Shown here: positions 7,093-14,257 of the stretch, one piece after another
How the letters are laid out: every line of letters begins with the position of its first letter
Numbering within the stretch: the first letter of the stretch is position 1
NCBI RefSeq assembly: GCF_001723685.1
Contig: NZ_MCBX01000039.1
Span: 1 to 54,994 of the forward strand
Source: Candidatus Marithrix sp. Canyon 246
GTDB lineage: Bacteria > Pseudomonadota > Gammaproteobacteria > Beggiatoales > Beggiatoaceae
Direction: 5' to 3'
Length of the DNA stretch: 54,994 nt
Position numbers and translations under genes: made by a program
The notes under the pieces: generated by a model
What the model saw: the letters and a program-made list of their open reading frames with translations, nothing else
Told to the model about the DNA's origin: nothing
Databases searched by the model: none

Positions 7093-9111
7093 TCAAGGCA
7101 ACAAATCCAGACTTAAAGGATAAACATGTTCATCACTGCGATGTCTATCATCTAAGCTGATCCATAAGTCTGATTCATTGATTTCTCTATATAATTGTAA
7201 TTTGGCATCTATGCTATCTTCTAATGCTCCGCGTTCATCTGGTGACAGTGCTTCAAAACTGTAATTATCCATTTCTAAAATCTCACTTTTATAAGGTAAG
7301 CTGGCTATCCAAGATGGTAATAATCCTGCATCTTTTAGCTGTTTAGCCTTTTTGACACTGATTTTTTCACCTTTACCTGCGCTTGTTACGACTCCTTGTA
7401 GTGCATCAAAAAATTGCATTGCTGTTAGTTCTGAACGTTTTATCGCCATTAAAATTTGTTCTAAGGCAGTAATTAAGTCATTTAGTTGGGATTTTTTAAT
7501 CAAAAGTCGTACATCAAGAGAACGCTTAGTTGGATCAATCATATCTCTATCTAATACCCATACAGTTACATCTCTAGGTGGTTTAGCGGCACTACCAAGA
7601 TATTCAACTAAGGCATTAGCGGCGATAATCTTAGCAAAACCAGCGGCTACTTTTTCAGCCTTCTCTACTGTATGAATGGTACCATTTACAACTGTTATTT
7701 CAACAGCAGTTTCAATTGCATCAATTTTATCACCGGCTTTAGCTGATCTAACATCTGCAACTATTTTAGATAATTCTTTTGATAAACTTTTTATTGCCCC
7801 TTCAAAAGCGTCAATATTAGTTGCATCCAAAGGTATGTAATTATCTGATTGATTACTTTGAGCTAGTGCAATAAATTGTTGTTTAGCAATAGGATGATCT
7901 TTTTTAGCTTTTTTAGCCTTTAAGTGAAGTGCCATAACAGCAATTTTATTCGCGCTTGCTAGTTGGTTTAATTCTTCGGCATTCATATTTGTAAGATTTT
8001 TAGGATGCCCTTTTTTATGTGAACTAGCGTCACCGATAATAACCATTACTTTAATGGTATTTTCATTCCAATGAGATTCAATTGCTTGTTTAACACCTGC
8101 AAAAACTTCTTCTTGATAATCACCACCACCTGATGCTTCAATAGTTGAAATAACTTTCACAAAGTAATCAGCATCTGCTAGTTTAGGTGTAAAATTTGTT
8201 GTATTATCAGTGTAACCTATTAAACCAAAATTAACGCGAGTATCAATTTTAGCAACTACTTGAGTTGCGAGTTTTTTAATAGCTTCTTTAGTTGCCTTTA
8301 GATAAGGAGACATACTGCCAGTAATATCCATTACAAACTTAATATCTACACCAAGATTCTGTGCTTGTGTTCCAGAAATAGTTTCAGTTTCTGTAGCTTG
8401 TTGCGCGTATTGTTGATTTTGCAGAGTATCAGTAGTTTCTGCTCTTTCACGAGGAATAGCAGCGGCTATTTGTAAATAACGAGTTGCATCATCAAAAATA
8501 TCTAATTGTTGATATTTGAGAACAGGAAGTATATAAAAACTTTTTTTAGTTTCAATATCGACAAAACGCTTTGTTTCCATGCTAATCACACCTTTAGGCA
8601 CTTCAATCGGTGTTTTATCTAAACCTTGATAAGCTTTTGTTGCTTGAGCGGCTAAATTAGATGACTGCATTAAGTTCTTCAGATCATCAAGATTTTCATA
8701 CATCAATACTGGATTACGACGATTTTCACCTATACCGGGATGAGTATAAGATACAACCAAAGCCTGTTTCCATTCCATTACATCCTTAGCCTGCATCCAA
8801 GCTAATGGATCATTAACACTAGCACCAACTTTATACCATCCAGTTGGATTTGCAGGATTTGAATAATCAACATTTAGTCTATCAAACACATAGAGTGGAT
8901 AAAATGATTTTATATTTGAGATAAATATATCTGTATTTTTGGGGCTATGGTAAAGATTTGAGAATGGTCTAGGTAATGCGCGTAAAGGTAAAAAAGTACC
9001 TTTTTGACGACAAACTTTATCAGGCTTACCACAAAGAATATCATCTTCGACGGCAATTGCTGATGAGGAAATGATGCTAATAGTTAAAAAGGGAAGATAA
9101 ACCCACCTCAT
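7093..9111 (-). CDS. Exported vWA-domain protein with SH3-like region
   Basis: 672 residues. A signal peptide (1-20, ends AIA) is followed by a region like bacterial SH3 at about 66-120 (YPLYVFDRLN ... GWYKVG ... AWMQAKDVMEWKQALVVSY). The vWA domain spans about 255-420, with the MIDAS motif DITGSMS at 262-268 and GGGDYQEEVFAG, which resembles the DxTGSM form seen in alpha-kinase-type vWA proteins. The rest is helical and hydrophilic, with no membrane anchor seen. First gene of the operon running to ccmB. A TATAAT at 9146-9151 on the minus strand may be its -10, but no good -35 fits. A periplasmic metal-dependent binding protein is likely; ligand unknown. Confidence 0.75.
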   Translation of the reverse strand: MRWVYLPFLTISIISSSAIAVEDDILCGKPDKVCRQKGTFLPLRALPRPFSNLYHSPKNTDIFISNIKSFYPLYVFDRLNVDYSNPANPTGWYKVGASVNDPLAWMQAKDVMEWKQALVVSYTHPGIGENRRNPVLMYENLDDLKNLMQSSNLAAQATKAYQGLDKTPIEVPKGVISMETKRFVDIETKKSFYILPVLKYQQLDIFDDATRYLQIAAAIPRERAETTDTLQNQQYAQQATETETISGTQAQNLGVDIKFVMDITGSMSPYLKATKEAIKKLATQVVAKIDTRVNFGLIGYTDNTTNFTPKLADADYFVKVISTIEASGGGDYQEEVFAGVKQAIESHWNENTIKVMVIIGDASSHKKGHPKNLTNMNAEELNQLASANKIAVMALHLKAKKAKKDHPIAKQQFIALAQSNQSDNYIPLDATNIDAFEGAIKSLSKELSKIVADVRSAKAGDKIDAIETAVEITVVNGTIHTVEKAEKVAAGFAKIIAANALVEYLGSAAKPPRDVTVWVLDRDMIDPTKRSLDVRLLIKKSQLNDLITALEQILMAIKRSELTAMQFFDALQGVVTSAGKGEKISVKKAKQLKDAGLLPSWIASLPYKSEILEMDNYSFEALSPDERGALEDSIDAKLQLYREINESDLWISLDDRHRSDEHVYPLSLDLLP

Positions 9112-9181
9112 ATTTTTACTCCAGATTTAATTTAAATGAATTTTCATTATAAAGTATATTACGTATTATTCTTGAATATTT

Positions 9182-9212
9182 AAAAAAATTGAACTGTGAT
9201 TAATCACAGTTC
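9182..9212 (-). terminator. Rho-independent terminator
   Basis: A perfect 22-base palindrome at 9191-9212 (arms GAACTGTGATT / AATCACAGTTC) is followed on the minus strand by a run of seven T (9182-9188). It closes the transcript of the vWA pseudogene and the 37-residue ORF. Confidence 0.85.
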
Positions 9213-9223
9213 AAAACGCAATT

Positions 9224-9337
9224 TTATCGTCTAGACAAAGAAACATAAGCAACTTTATTATCGCGCAAAACCATTTGCCCAACAAAATTTTCCATTTCAA
9301 TAGTCACTAATTGATTATTGTTCTGTTGTTCTTCCAT
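9224..9337 (-). CDS. Small 37-residue ORF of unknown function
   Basis: ATG at 9335-9337 to stop 9224-9226 gives MEEQQNNNQLVTIEMENF, then VGQMVLRDNKVAYVSLSRR. It overlaps the last 23 bases of the frameshifted vWA gene in another frame and ends just before a strong terminator. Composition is protein-like (short beta strands, basic end) and there is no repeat character. I do not recognise it. The position suggests translation coupled to the vWA gene. A chance ORF cannot be excluded at this length. Confidence 0.45.
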   Translation of the reverse strand: MEEQQNNNQLVTIEMENFVGQMVLRDNKVAYVSLSRR

Positions 9338-10330
9338 CTAAATCTTTGAGCTTATCTATTTCTAAAGTTTCAGCTTGCAAAGGCTCTATACCTTGGATAC
9401 GATTAATTAATCTTAGCGGCGCATAACAATACATCACTAACGGAGTATGTAATTCTTGCCAAAATTCTGCATCAGGGGCTATTTCGATACCAATGATAAA
9501 CTGTTTGTAACAATTCTGGCTGATAGGCGCGTTTTAATTCATCTAAATGCCCACGTTCCTTTAATCCAACTTGTTTATTAAAGTTAGTAATGTCACCCCA
9601 TAACTTAGAATAATTTTCTTCGCCTCGTAAAGCTAAAGCTTTTGCTCGTAATGGTTGTGGCAAAATAATAAAACGCTCATCTTTTAATAAACCAATCGCT
9701 ATAGCTAGATTATTATATTCTCTATGACCAAAACCTTGCATTGAAGCCGAAGTATCGACTATAAAATATATATTAGCGTTCCACTTAGGAAGTCGCGCTG
9801 CTTCTTGATCAATAGCTTGATTTACAATATTTAAATCAATACCAGACTTATAATAACTACGAATTTTGCCAATTAAGGAATCATCATTTGATGTGATGTC
9901 ACGTTTAATTTTTTCTTTAGCGGCTAAACGGCGTAGGCGATGTTGAGCAACTTGAGGGTGAAATGTACCCCGCAAACCTTGTAAAACTTTAAGTGGCAAA
10001 CCTTTACCAGCTTCAATATCTTTACGTGCGCTCAGATAAGCATTTAATAATGGAAACTGGCTAGTCGTTAATTTACCAAATAAAAATAAAAATACATCAC
10101 GTACTAAAGCTTTATCCTCAGCATAACGTAATACATAACGCCTCAAATAAGCCGTATCATCTTGCAAAAATTTATGTAAACAAGTTAGCGTCACCTGTTG
10201 CCCGAGAGCATGACGAACCAATTTTCTTAAATCACGTCGATAATTAACAGCCCAGTTCTCTAATTGTGGAGAACCAATTAACAGGTAAATATGGCAAACA
10301 TTGAAGAATTAAATTATCTTGTTGGAACAT
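9315..10330 (-). pseudogene. vWA-domain gene with two frameshifts
   Basis: Three frames join into one coherent protein of about 338 codons. It starts at ATG 10328-10330 (MFQQDNLILQCLPYLPVNWF), shifts near 10262-10280, continues LENWAVNYRRDLRKLVRHAL through a long helical region, then the vWA MIDAS motif IYFIVDTSASM at about 9749-9781. It shifts again near 9490-9520 into FIIGIEIAPDAEFWQELH and ends KDLDGRTTEQ at the stop 9315-9317. Helical domain followed by vWA resembles MoxR-associated or Ro60-type vWA proteins; I cannot choose. Lesions may be real decay or assembly errors; the intact frames on both sides suggest the damage is recent. Confidence 0.7.
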
Positions 10331-10412
10331 CAGAGAGTGGCAGATCATTATTGATTAGCCTATTAAGAATCGCATTTGTATCAATAGTCATATAGACACA
10401 CGCATAGAAGGG

Positions 10413-10525
10413 AAAAAAAGACCAAGAAAGGCGGACAGGCTTAATCTCGTTATTTTACTTGAATTGTTTCAAGTTATCTTTTTGTAGGCAGACAAAATAC
10501 GAGACCCATCCAGTTCTTAGTTGAT
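10413..10525 (-). ncRNA. Candidate small RNA or structured leader
   Basis: Downstream of a consensus promoter the minus-strand transcript (start near 10523) can fold into a long stem, 10494-10503 with 10446-10456 (CTCGTATTTT / AAAATAACGAG, one bulge), that encloses a hairpin ACTTGAA/TTCAAGT (10457-10474). It ends with a weak GC-rich stem (10420-10442) and seven U (10413-10419). Size about 110 bases. I recognise no known RNA family. It may be a separate small RNA or the attenuating leader of the vWA gene. Confidence 0.4.
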
Positions 10526-10529
10526 GGGT
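10504..10529. repeat. Inverted repeat at the promoter start site
   Basis: ACCCATC (10504-10510) and GATGGGT (10523-10529) flank a 12-base loop. The outer arm lies directly against the -10 box of the minus-strand promoter, so it could be an operator as well as an RNA stem. Confidence 0.4.
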
Positions 10530-10558
10530 ATTATAATGATATGTTTATTGTTTGTCAA
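10530..10558 (-). promoter_or_regulatory. Consensus sigma70 promoter
   Basis: Minus strand TTGACA (10553-10558), spacer of 17, TATAAT (10530-10535). It is a full match to consensus, placed just after the stop of the V4R-like gene, and reads into the candidate RNA and the vWA pseudogene. Confidence 0.8.
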
Positions 10559-10562
10559 TAAT

Positions 10563-11759
10563 TTATTTAAATACTACTACTCGATCATATTCATCACCTG
10601 CTGCAATGGCATGAGTTTGTTTTACTTGATAACTATTAGCAATATTATTAAATTGATTTACATAAAAGTCTTCAGTTAATTCTGGTTTTTCACGTATATC
10701 CACCTTCCAAAGCAAATGAACTAAACCTAACATGCCTCCCATCACTAAAAATGACATATTTTTTTCATCTGTTTGTGAATACATACGTCTATATCCTACT
10801 CCTTCATAAGAATTATACACCCGCACTATAGTTTCACCTTTTGGATCAATCTTTTCAACGCGATACACACCCCAACCTAAAGCATTTACAACCGCAATCA
10901 TTCCATGAAACCAATCCTCTTTAGAATCACATTGTGGAGCCACCAAACCATACCATTCAGGGCTTTTCATAATTCCACCAAAGGTATTAAAAGCGCAAAT
11001 ATGCCCAGCTTGAGTGAATATTTCTTCAGCGTCTTCTTTAGGTATGCCAGCATCCATAAGAGCAAAATAGGTTTCATAACTGATTTTATTATAATAATCA
11101 GCAAAATGATTAGTTAGCACCACACCAAACGCGCTAATCAAAGCCGTTTCATTAGCAACATAATGACCCTTTAAAGGCAAGGTTGCTACTGTAGCTGTAA
11201 TAACATCTTCATCAACGCGAGTATCAAAATCAAAACGTTCTGGAATATTTGAAGTTAATTGAAACTCATTACACAGATAATTTTTTATCTGTAAAGTTTT
11301 ATCAGATACGCTAAATTCATCATGTTCCTTAGTTTCTATTTGGCAAGCCGTTTCAGTGACAACTTTATTAAGCATTCCTTGAAGATAACCACTAGTAAAA
11401 TAACAACTTTTTTGTGGACGACCATGCAGACAAAGACGTTGACCATAATGAGAAATCGGTGTTTCCCAAGTTTTTTCATCACGCTGTTCTAAATAGCCAA
11501 AACCACAAAAAGCAAATTCTTCTAATAAATCTTGTTCTGTATAACCACAATTTATTAAATTATTTACTAATGGTGTAACTGAATTTGTTAATAATTGCTT
11601 AGGATTATGATCACCCGAAGCTTGCGTTAAAAGAACCGCCATTTGTAAATATGAATTATAAAAATTACAATGAAACACACGACTTAAACCACCAATAATA
11701 GTCTGCCCACCGGCTGTCATAATTTGTGGTGAATAACCACTTTCTTCTGATGTACTCAT
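10563..11759 (-). CDS. Uncharacterised protein with V4R-like domain
   Basis: 398 residues, no signal peptide and no membrane segment. Residues ~115-150 (FTSGYLQGMLNKVVTETACQ, then IETKEHDEFSV) resemble the end of a V4R (4-vinyl reductase) domain, a small-molecule-binding fold found in regulators such as XylR. A second, similar module may follow (WFHGMIAVVNALGWGVYRVE near 286-306). A CLHGRPQKSC pair of cysteines lies around 110-119. No HTH or catalytic domain is visible, so it may be a stand-alone sensor or enzyme accessory. Start ATG is clear. It lies 15 bases after the tandem paralogue genes and is probably in their transcript. Domain call tentative. Confidence 0.45.
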   Translation of the reverse strand: MSTSEESGYSPQIMTAGGQTIIGGLSRVFHCNFYNSYLQMAVLLTQASGDHNPKQLLTNSVTPLVNNLINCGYTEQDLLEEFAFCGFGYLEQRDEKTWETPISHYGQRLCLHGRPQKSCYFTSGYLQGMLNKVVTETACQIETKEHDEFSVSDKTLQIKNYLCNEFQLTSNIPERFDFDTRVDEDVITATVATLPLKGHYVANETALISAFGVVLTNHFADYYNKISYETYFALMDAGIPKEDAEEIFTQAGHICAFNTFGGIMKSPEWYGLVAPQCDSKEDWFHGMIAVVNALGWGVYRVEKIDPKGETIVRVYNSYEGVGYRRMYSQTDEKNMSFLVMGGMLGLVHLLWKVDIREKPELTEDFYVNQFNNIANSYQVKQTHAIAAGDEYDRVVVFK

Positions 11760-11774
11760 ACAATAATTGATTCC

Positions 11775-12251
11775 TTAACGAAATAACTTGATCAATTTTT
11801 TAAAAAAATTGCTATTAGATGATGGAACTTTGATCTTTTGATCCGATATTGTTTGTTTATTTTCTGGTTCATCTTTAGCATTAAGTTCTATATTAGTATA
11901 GAATTTCAGAATTTCTTCCAAGCTTATTAACTCACCTTGTTCTATTTTGACAAGTGTATTTTCTTGCTTTTCTAATTTAATAGTGAAACATTTCATAGTT
12001 GCAGCTTTCATTTCAACATTAAAATAGTAATCAATGATTTCTTCTAAGATGATTAGTTCATCTAACATCAAATTGACGTAATCATTTTTAAAATTTAAGT
12101 AAATATTTGTTTTAAATGTATATAAAATACCTAATTTACGAGCTATTAAAGCATCTTCTAGTTTTCCTAAACCCTTATTTTCTCGATTTAAATTTAATAT
12201 TTTAATTAATAATTTAGTAGAAATATGATAAACTTCTTTGTTATTTTCCAC
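11775..12251 (-). CDS. Unknown helical protein, paralogue B
   Basis: About 158 residues from GTG at 12249-12251 (MENNKEVYHIS). The same frame is open further upstream, but alignment with the neighbour gene shows that the shared part begins at VENNK, and the earlier codons overlap that gene. Shared core: LEDxLIARKLxILxTFKTNxYxxFK and LxILEEIIDYYFN. The C-terminus is basic (NFFKKLIKLFR). No known family recognised; no signal peptide. It lies four bases behind its paralogue, so both arose by tandem duplication and are co-translated. Confidence 0.55.
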   Translation of the reverse strand: MENNKEVYHISTKLLIKILNLNRENKGLGKLEDALIARKLGILYTFKTNIYLNFKNDYVNLMLDELIILEEIIDYYFNVEMKAATMKCFTIKLEKQENTLVKIEQGELISLEEILKFYTNIELNAKDEPENKQTISDQKIKVPSSNSNFFKKLIKLFR

Positions 12252-12255
12252 ATTA

Positions 12256-12630
12256 TTATCCACGCGATTTAAACAGCTGATTGAATTTATCATAAATAAT
12301 TTTTATATATGAGGGATTAGTTTTTACATCTATTATCTCTGGCTGATCTTTTGGTTTAATCGTGAGATTGCTAATACTATTAGCAGTCATTTTTATATTA
12401 AAATAATAATCAATAATTTCTTCTAAAATTAGTAATTGTTCTTTATTTAACTTGATCATTTCTTGTTTAAAAGAAATATAATGATTAGTTTTAAAAGTAA
12501 ATAAAATGCTTAATTTTCTAGCAATTAAAATATCTTCAAGTTTAATAAGGTTATTATTAACCCTATTAATATTCAAAGTCTCAATTAATAATTGTGTAGA
12601 AATGCTATAAATAGCTTTATCAATTTCCAC
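12256..12630 (-). CDS. Unknown helical protein, paralogue A
   Basis: About 124 residues from GTG at 12628-12630, which has GGAG six bases upstream; a TTG at 12640-12642 is also possible but has no binding site. The text LEDILIARKLSILFTFKTN and LLILEEIIDYYFNIKM matches the downstream paralogue closely, while the C-terminal thirds differ. It is soluble, helix-rich and lysine-rich. First gene of a minus-strand unit that continues through paralogue B to the V4R-like gene. Divergent from the dehydrogenase at 12669 with only 38 bases between, so promoters overlap. Function unknown. Confidence 0.55.
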   Translation of the reverse strand: MEIDKAIYSISTQLLIETLNINRVNNNLIKLEDILIARKLSILFTFKTNHYISFKQEMIKLNKEQLLILEEIIDYYFNIKMTANSISNLTIKPKDQPEIIDVKTNPSYIKIIYDKFNQLFKSRG

Positions 12631-12668
12631 ATTTAGCTCCAATACTGCTATTGAGAATTAATACTAAT

Positions 12669-13625
12669 ATGCAAGCAATTTGCCTACAGGATAAATCTCT
12701 AAAATTTATAGATAATTTTCCACAAATTCAACCGCAATATGATGAAGCACTGGTGCGTGTTCATTTGGCGGGGATTTGCGGAACCGATTTAGAACTAGTA
12801 AAAGGATATTATCCTTACAATGGTATCTTAGGTCATGAATTTGTTGGAGAAATTATAAAAGCCCCTACTGCTCCAGAACGAATTGGAGAACGAGTCGTTG
12901 GAGAAATCAACATAAGTTGTGGTATTTGTGACAGTTGCGTAACAGGTTTAACAACACATTGTCAGCGGCGTTCAGTATTAGGTATTTTAAATCGACATGG
13001 TGCTTTTGCTGAATACTTATGTTTACCATTAAAAAACCTTATTCCAGTTGCAGATACCATTTCTGATGAAGCCGCTGTTTTCACAGAACCATTAGCTGCC
13101 GCTTTAGCGATTCAACAACAAGTTCACATTTTAGCAACAGATAAAGTTTTAGTAATTGGAGCAGGGCGATTGGGGCAATTAATTGCTCAAACCTTAGCTT
13201 TAACTGGTTGTGATTTACAAGTCGTTGCACGTTATGATAAGCAACGGCGATTACTTGCAACACGAAACATTATATCAATTAAAGAAACCCAAATACAAAC
13301 AGATTATGATATTGTCATTGAAGCAACAGGTTCAACAGAGGGTTTGACGCTAGCATCTCAAATAGTGCGCCCACGTGGCACTATTGTATTAAAAAGTACT
13401 TATAAAGGAAAAACGCTATTAGATTTTTCTAAAATAGTCGTTAATGAAATTAAATTAGTAGGATCACGCTGTGGTAGCTTCAAACCTGCATTACAACTAC
13501 TTGAAAAAAAATTAGTTGACCCTACTATCTTGATAGAATTTTCTTATCATTTGAATCAGGCTTTAGAAGCATTTGATTTTGCTAGACAAAGTGGAAAATT
13601 TAAGGTTTTATTTAAAATAATTTAG
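12669..13625 (+). CDS. Zinc-dependent MDR-family alcohol dehydrogenase
   Basis: 318 residues from ATG 12669 (a TTG six codons earlier is less likely). The N-terminal GroES-like part has the catalytic zinc site CGTD and LGHEFVG, and the structural zinc box CGICDSCVTGLTTHC (four Cys). The Rossmann part has VLVIGAGRLGQLIAQ and IVIEATGS. The enzyme should oxidise or reduce an alcohol or polyol with NAD(P). It is slightly shorter than the usual 340-350 residues. The substrate cannot be told; the GILNRHGAFAEYL stretch resembles sorbitol/threonine dehydrogenase relatives. The TerB-like gene follows nine bases later, so the two are probably an operon. Confidence 0.75.
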   Translation: MQAICLQDKSLKFIDNFPQIQPQYDEALVRVHLAGICGTDLELVKGYYPYNGILGHEFVGEIIKAPTAPERIGERVVGEINISCGICDSCVTGLTTHCQRRSVLGILNRHGAFAEYLCLPLKNLIPVADTISDEAAVFTEPLAAALAIQQQVHILATDKVLVIGAGRLGQLIAQTLALTGCDLQVVARYDKQRRLLATRNIISIKETQIQTDYDIVIEATGSTEGLTLASQIVRPRGTIVLKSTYKGKTLLDFSKIVVNEIKLVGSRCGSFKPALQLLEKKLVDPTILIEFSYHLNQALEAFDFARQSGKFKVLFKII

Positions 13626-13634
13626 GAGCAACAC

Positions 13635-14069
13635 ATGGGTTTTTTTTCATTCGGTTCAAAACCAACAGAAACTTTTACTGAACAAGAAGCATTTTTAGCA
13701 ATTGGATTAGCAAGTGCTGCTGCCAATGGTGATATTGATGAGTCAGACAAGAAAGCTATACTTGCTAACGTAATGCAAACAAGCATATTTGATGATTCAT
13801 CAGAAGATGATTTAAATGAAATTTTTGAAAAATTAATGGGTAAATTAGAAAGTGATGGTGTTGGTGGTTTAGTCGCTATTGCTAAAAGCAGTATGCCTGA
13901 AGATTTACGTGAAAGTGCATTTGTATGTGCTGTTGATATCACTCTTGCTGATGGTGAAATTGATGAAGATGAACAATCTTTATTAGAAGAATTACAACAA
14001 GTGTTAGATATATCAGATGAGCTTGGTGGTAAAATCTTAGAAGTTATGATGATAAAAAATCGCGCTTAA
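13635..14069 (+). CDS. TerB-like (tellurite resistance B) protein
   Basis: 144 residues, strongly acidic, with an AGGAGC ribosome binding site. Two similar helical halves carry the acidic motifs ANGDIDESDKKAI (residues ~30-42) and LADGEIDEDEQSLL (~106-119), the metal-binding Asp/Glu signature of TerB domains. TerB-type proteins are linked to tellurite and oxidative stress and to phage resistance, usually with TerC/TerD partners, none of which are here. Cytoplasmic. A terminator follows directly. Confidence 0.7.
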   Translation: MGFFSFGSKPTETFTEQEAFLAIGLASAAANGDIDESDKKAILANVMQTSIFDDSSEDDLNEIFEKLMGKLESDGVGGLVAIAKSSMPEDLRESAFVCAVDITLADGEIDEDEQSLLEELQQVLDISDELGGKILEVMMIKNRA

Positions 14070-14070
14070 A

Positions 14071-14110
14071 AAAAAAGCCGCTCAACCCCGAAGGGTGGAG
14101 TGGCTTTAAG
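14071..14110. terminator. Bidirectional rho-independent terminator
   Basis: Stem AAAGCCrCTC...GAG-GGCTTT (arms 14074-14085 and 14096-14107, loop CCCCGAAGGG). On the minus strand it is followed by a run of about nine T, so it strongly ends transcripts of the AAA-TPR gene; on the plus strand the T-run is only three. Confidence 0.8.
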
Positions 14111-14257
14111 ACATTAAGGAGGATCGCTAACTAATATAGCAATACCAATGCCATATAACACAAAACATATAAAATCAAACAGTTAAGTTTAATTCAATTG
14201 ATTTATTAATTGCTAAAAACGGCTTAATTGTGACATGTGATGATAAAATGACAGGCA

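Noticed and set aside
10290-10395. Plus-strand ORF MANIEELNYLVGTSESGRS, 34 codons
   Set aside because: It lies antisense to the start of the vWA pseudogene, whose minus-strand frame gives a better protein; no ribosome binding site.
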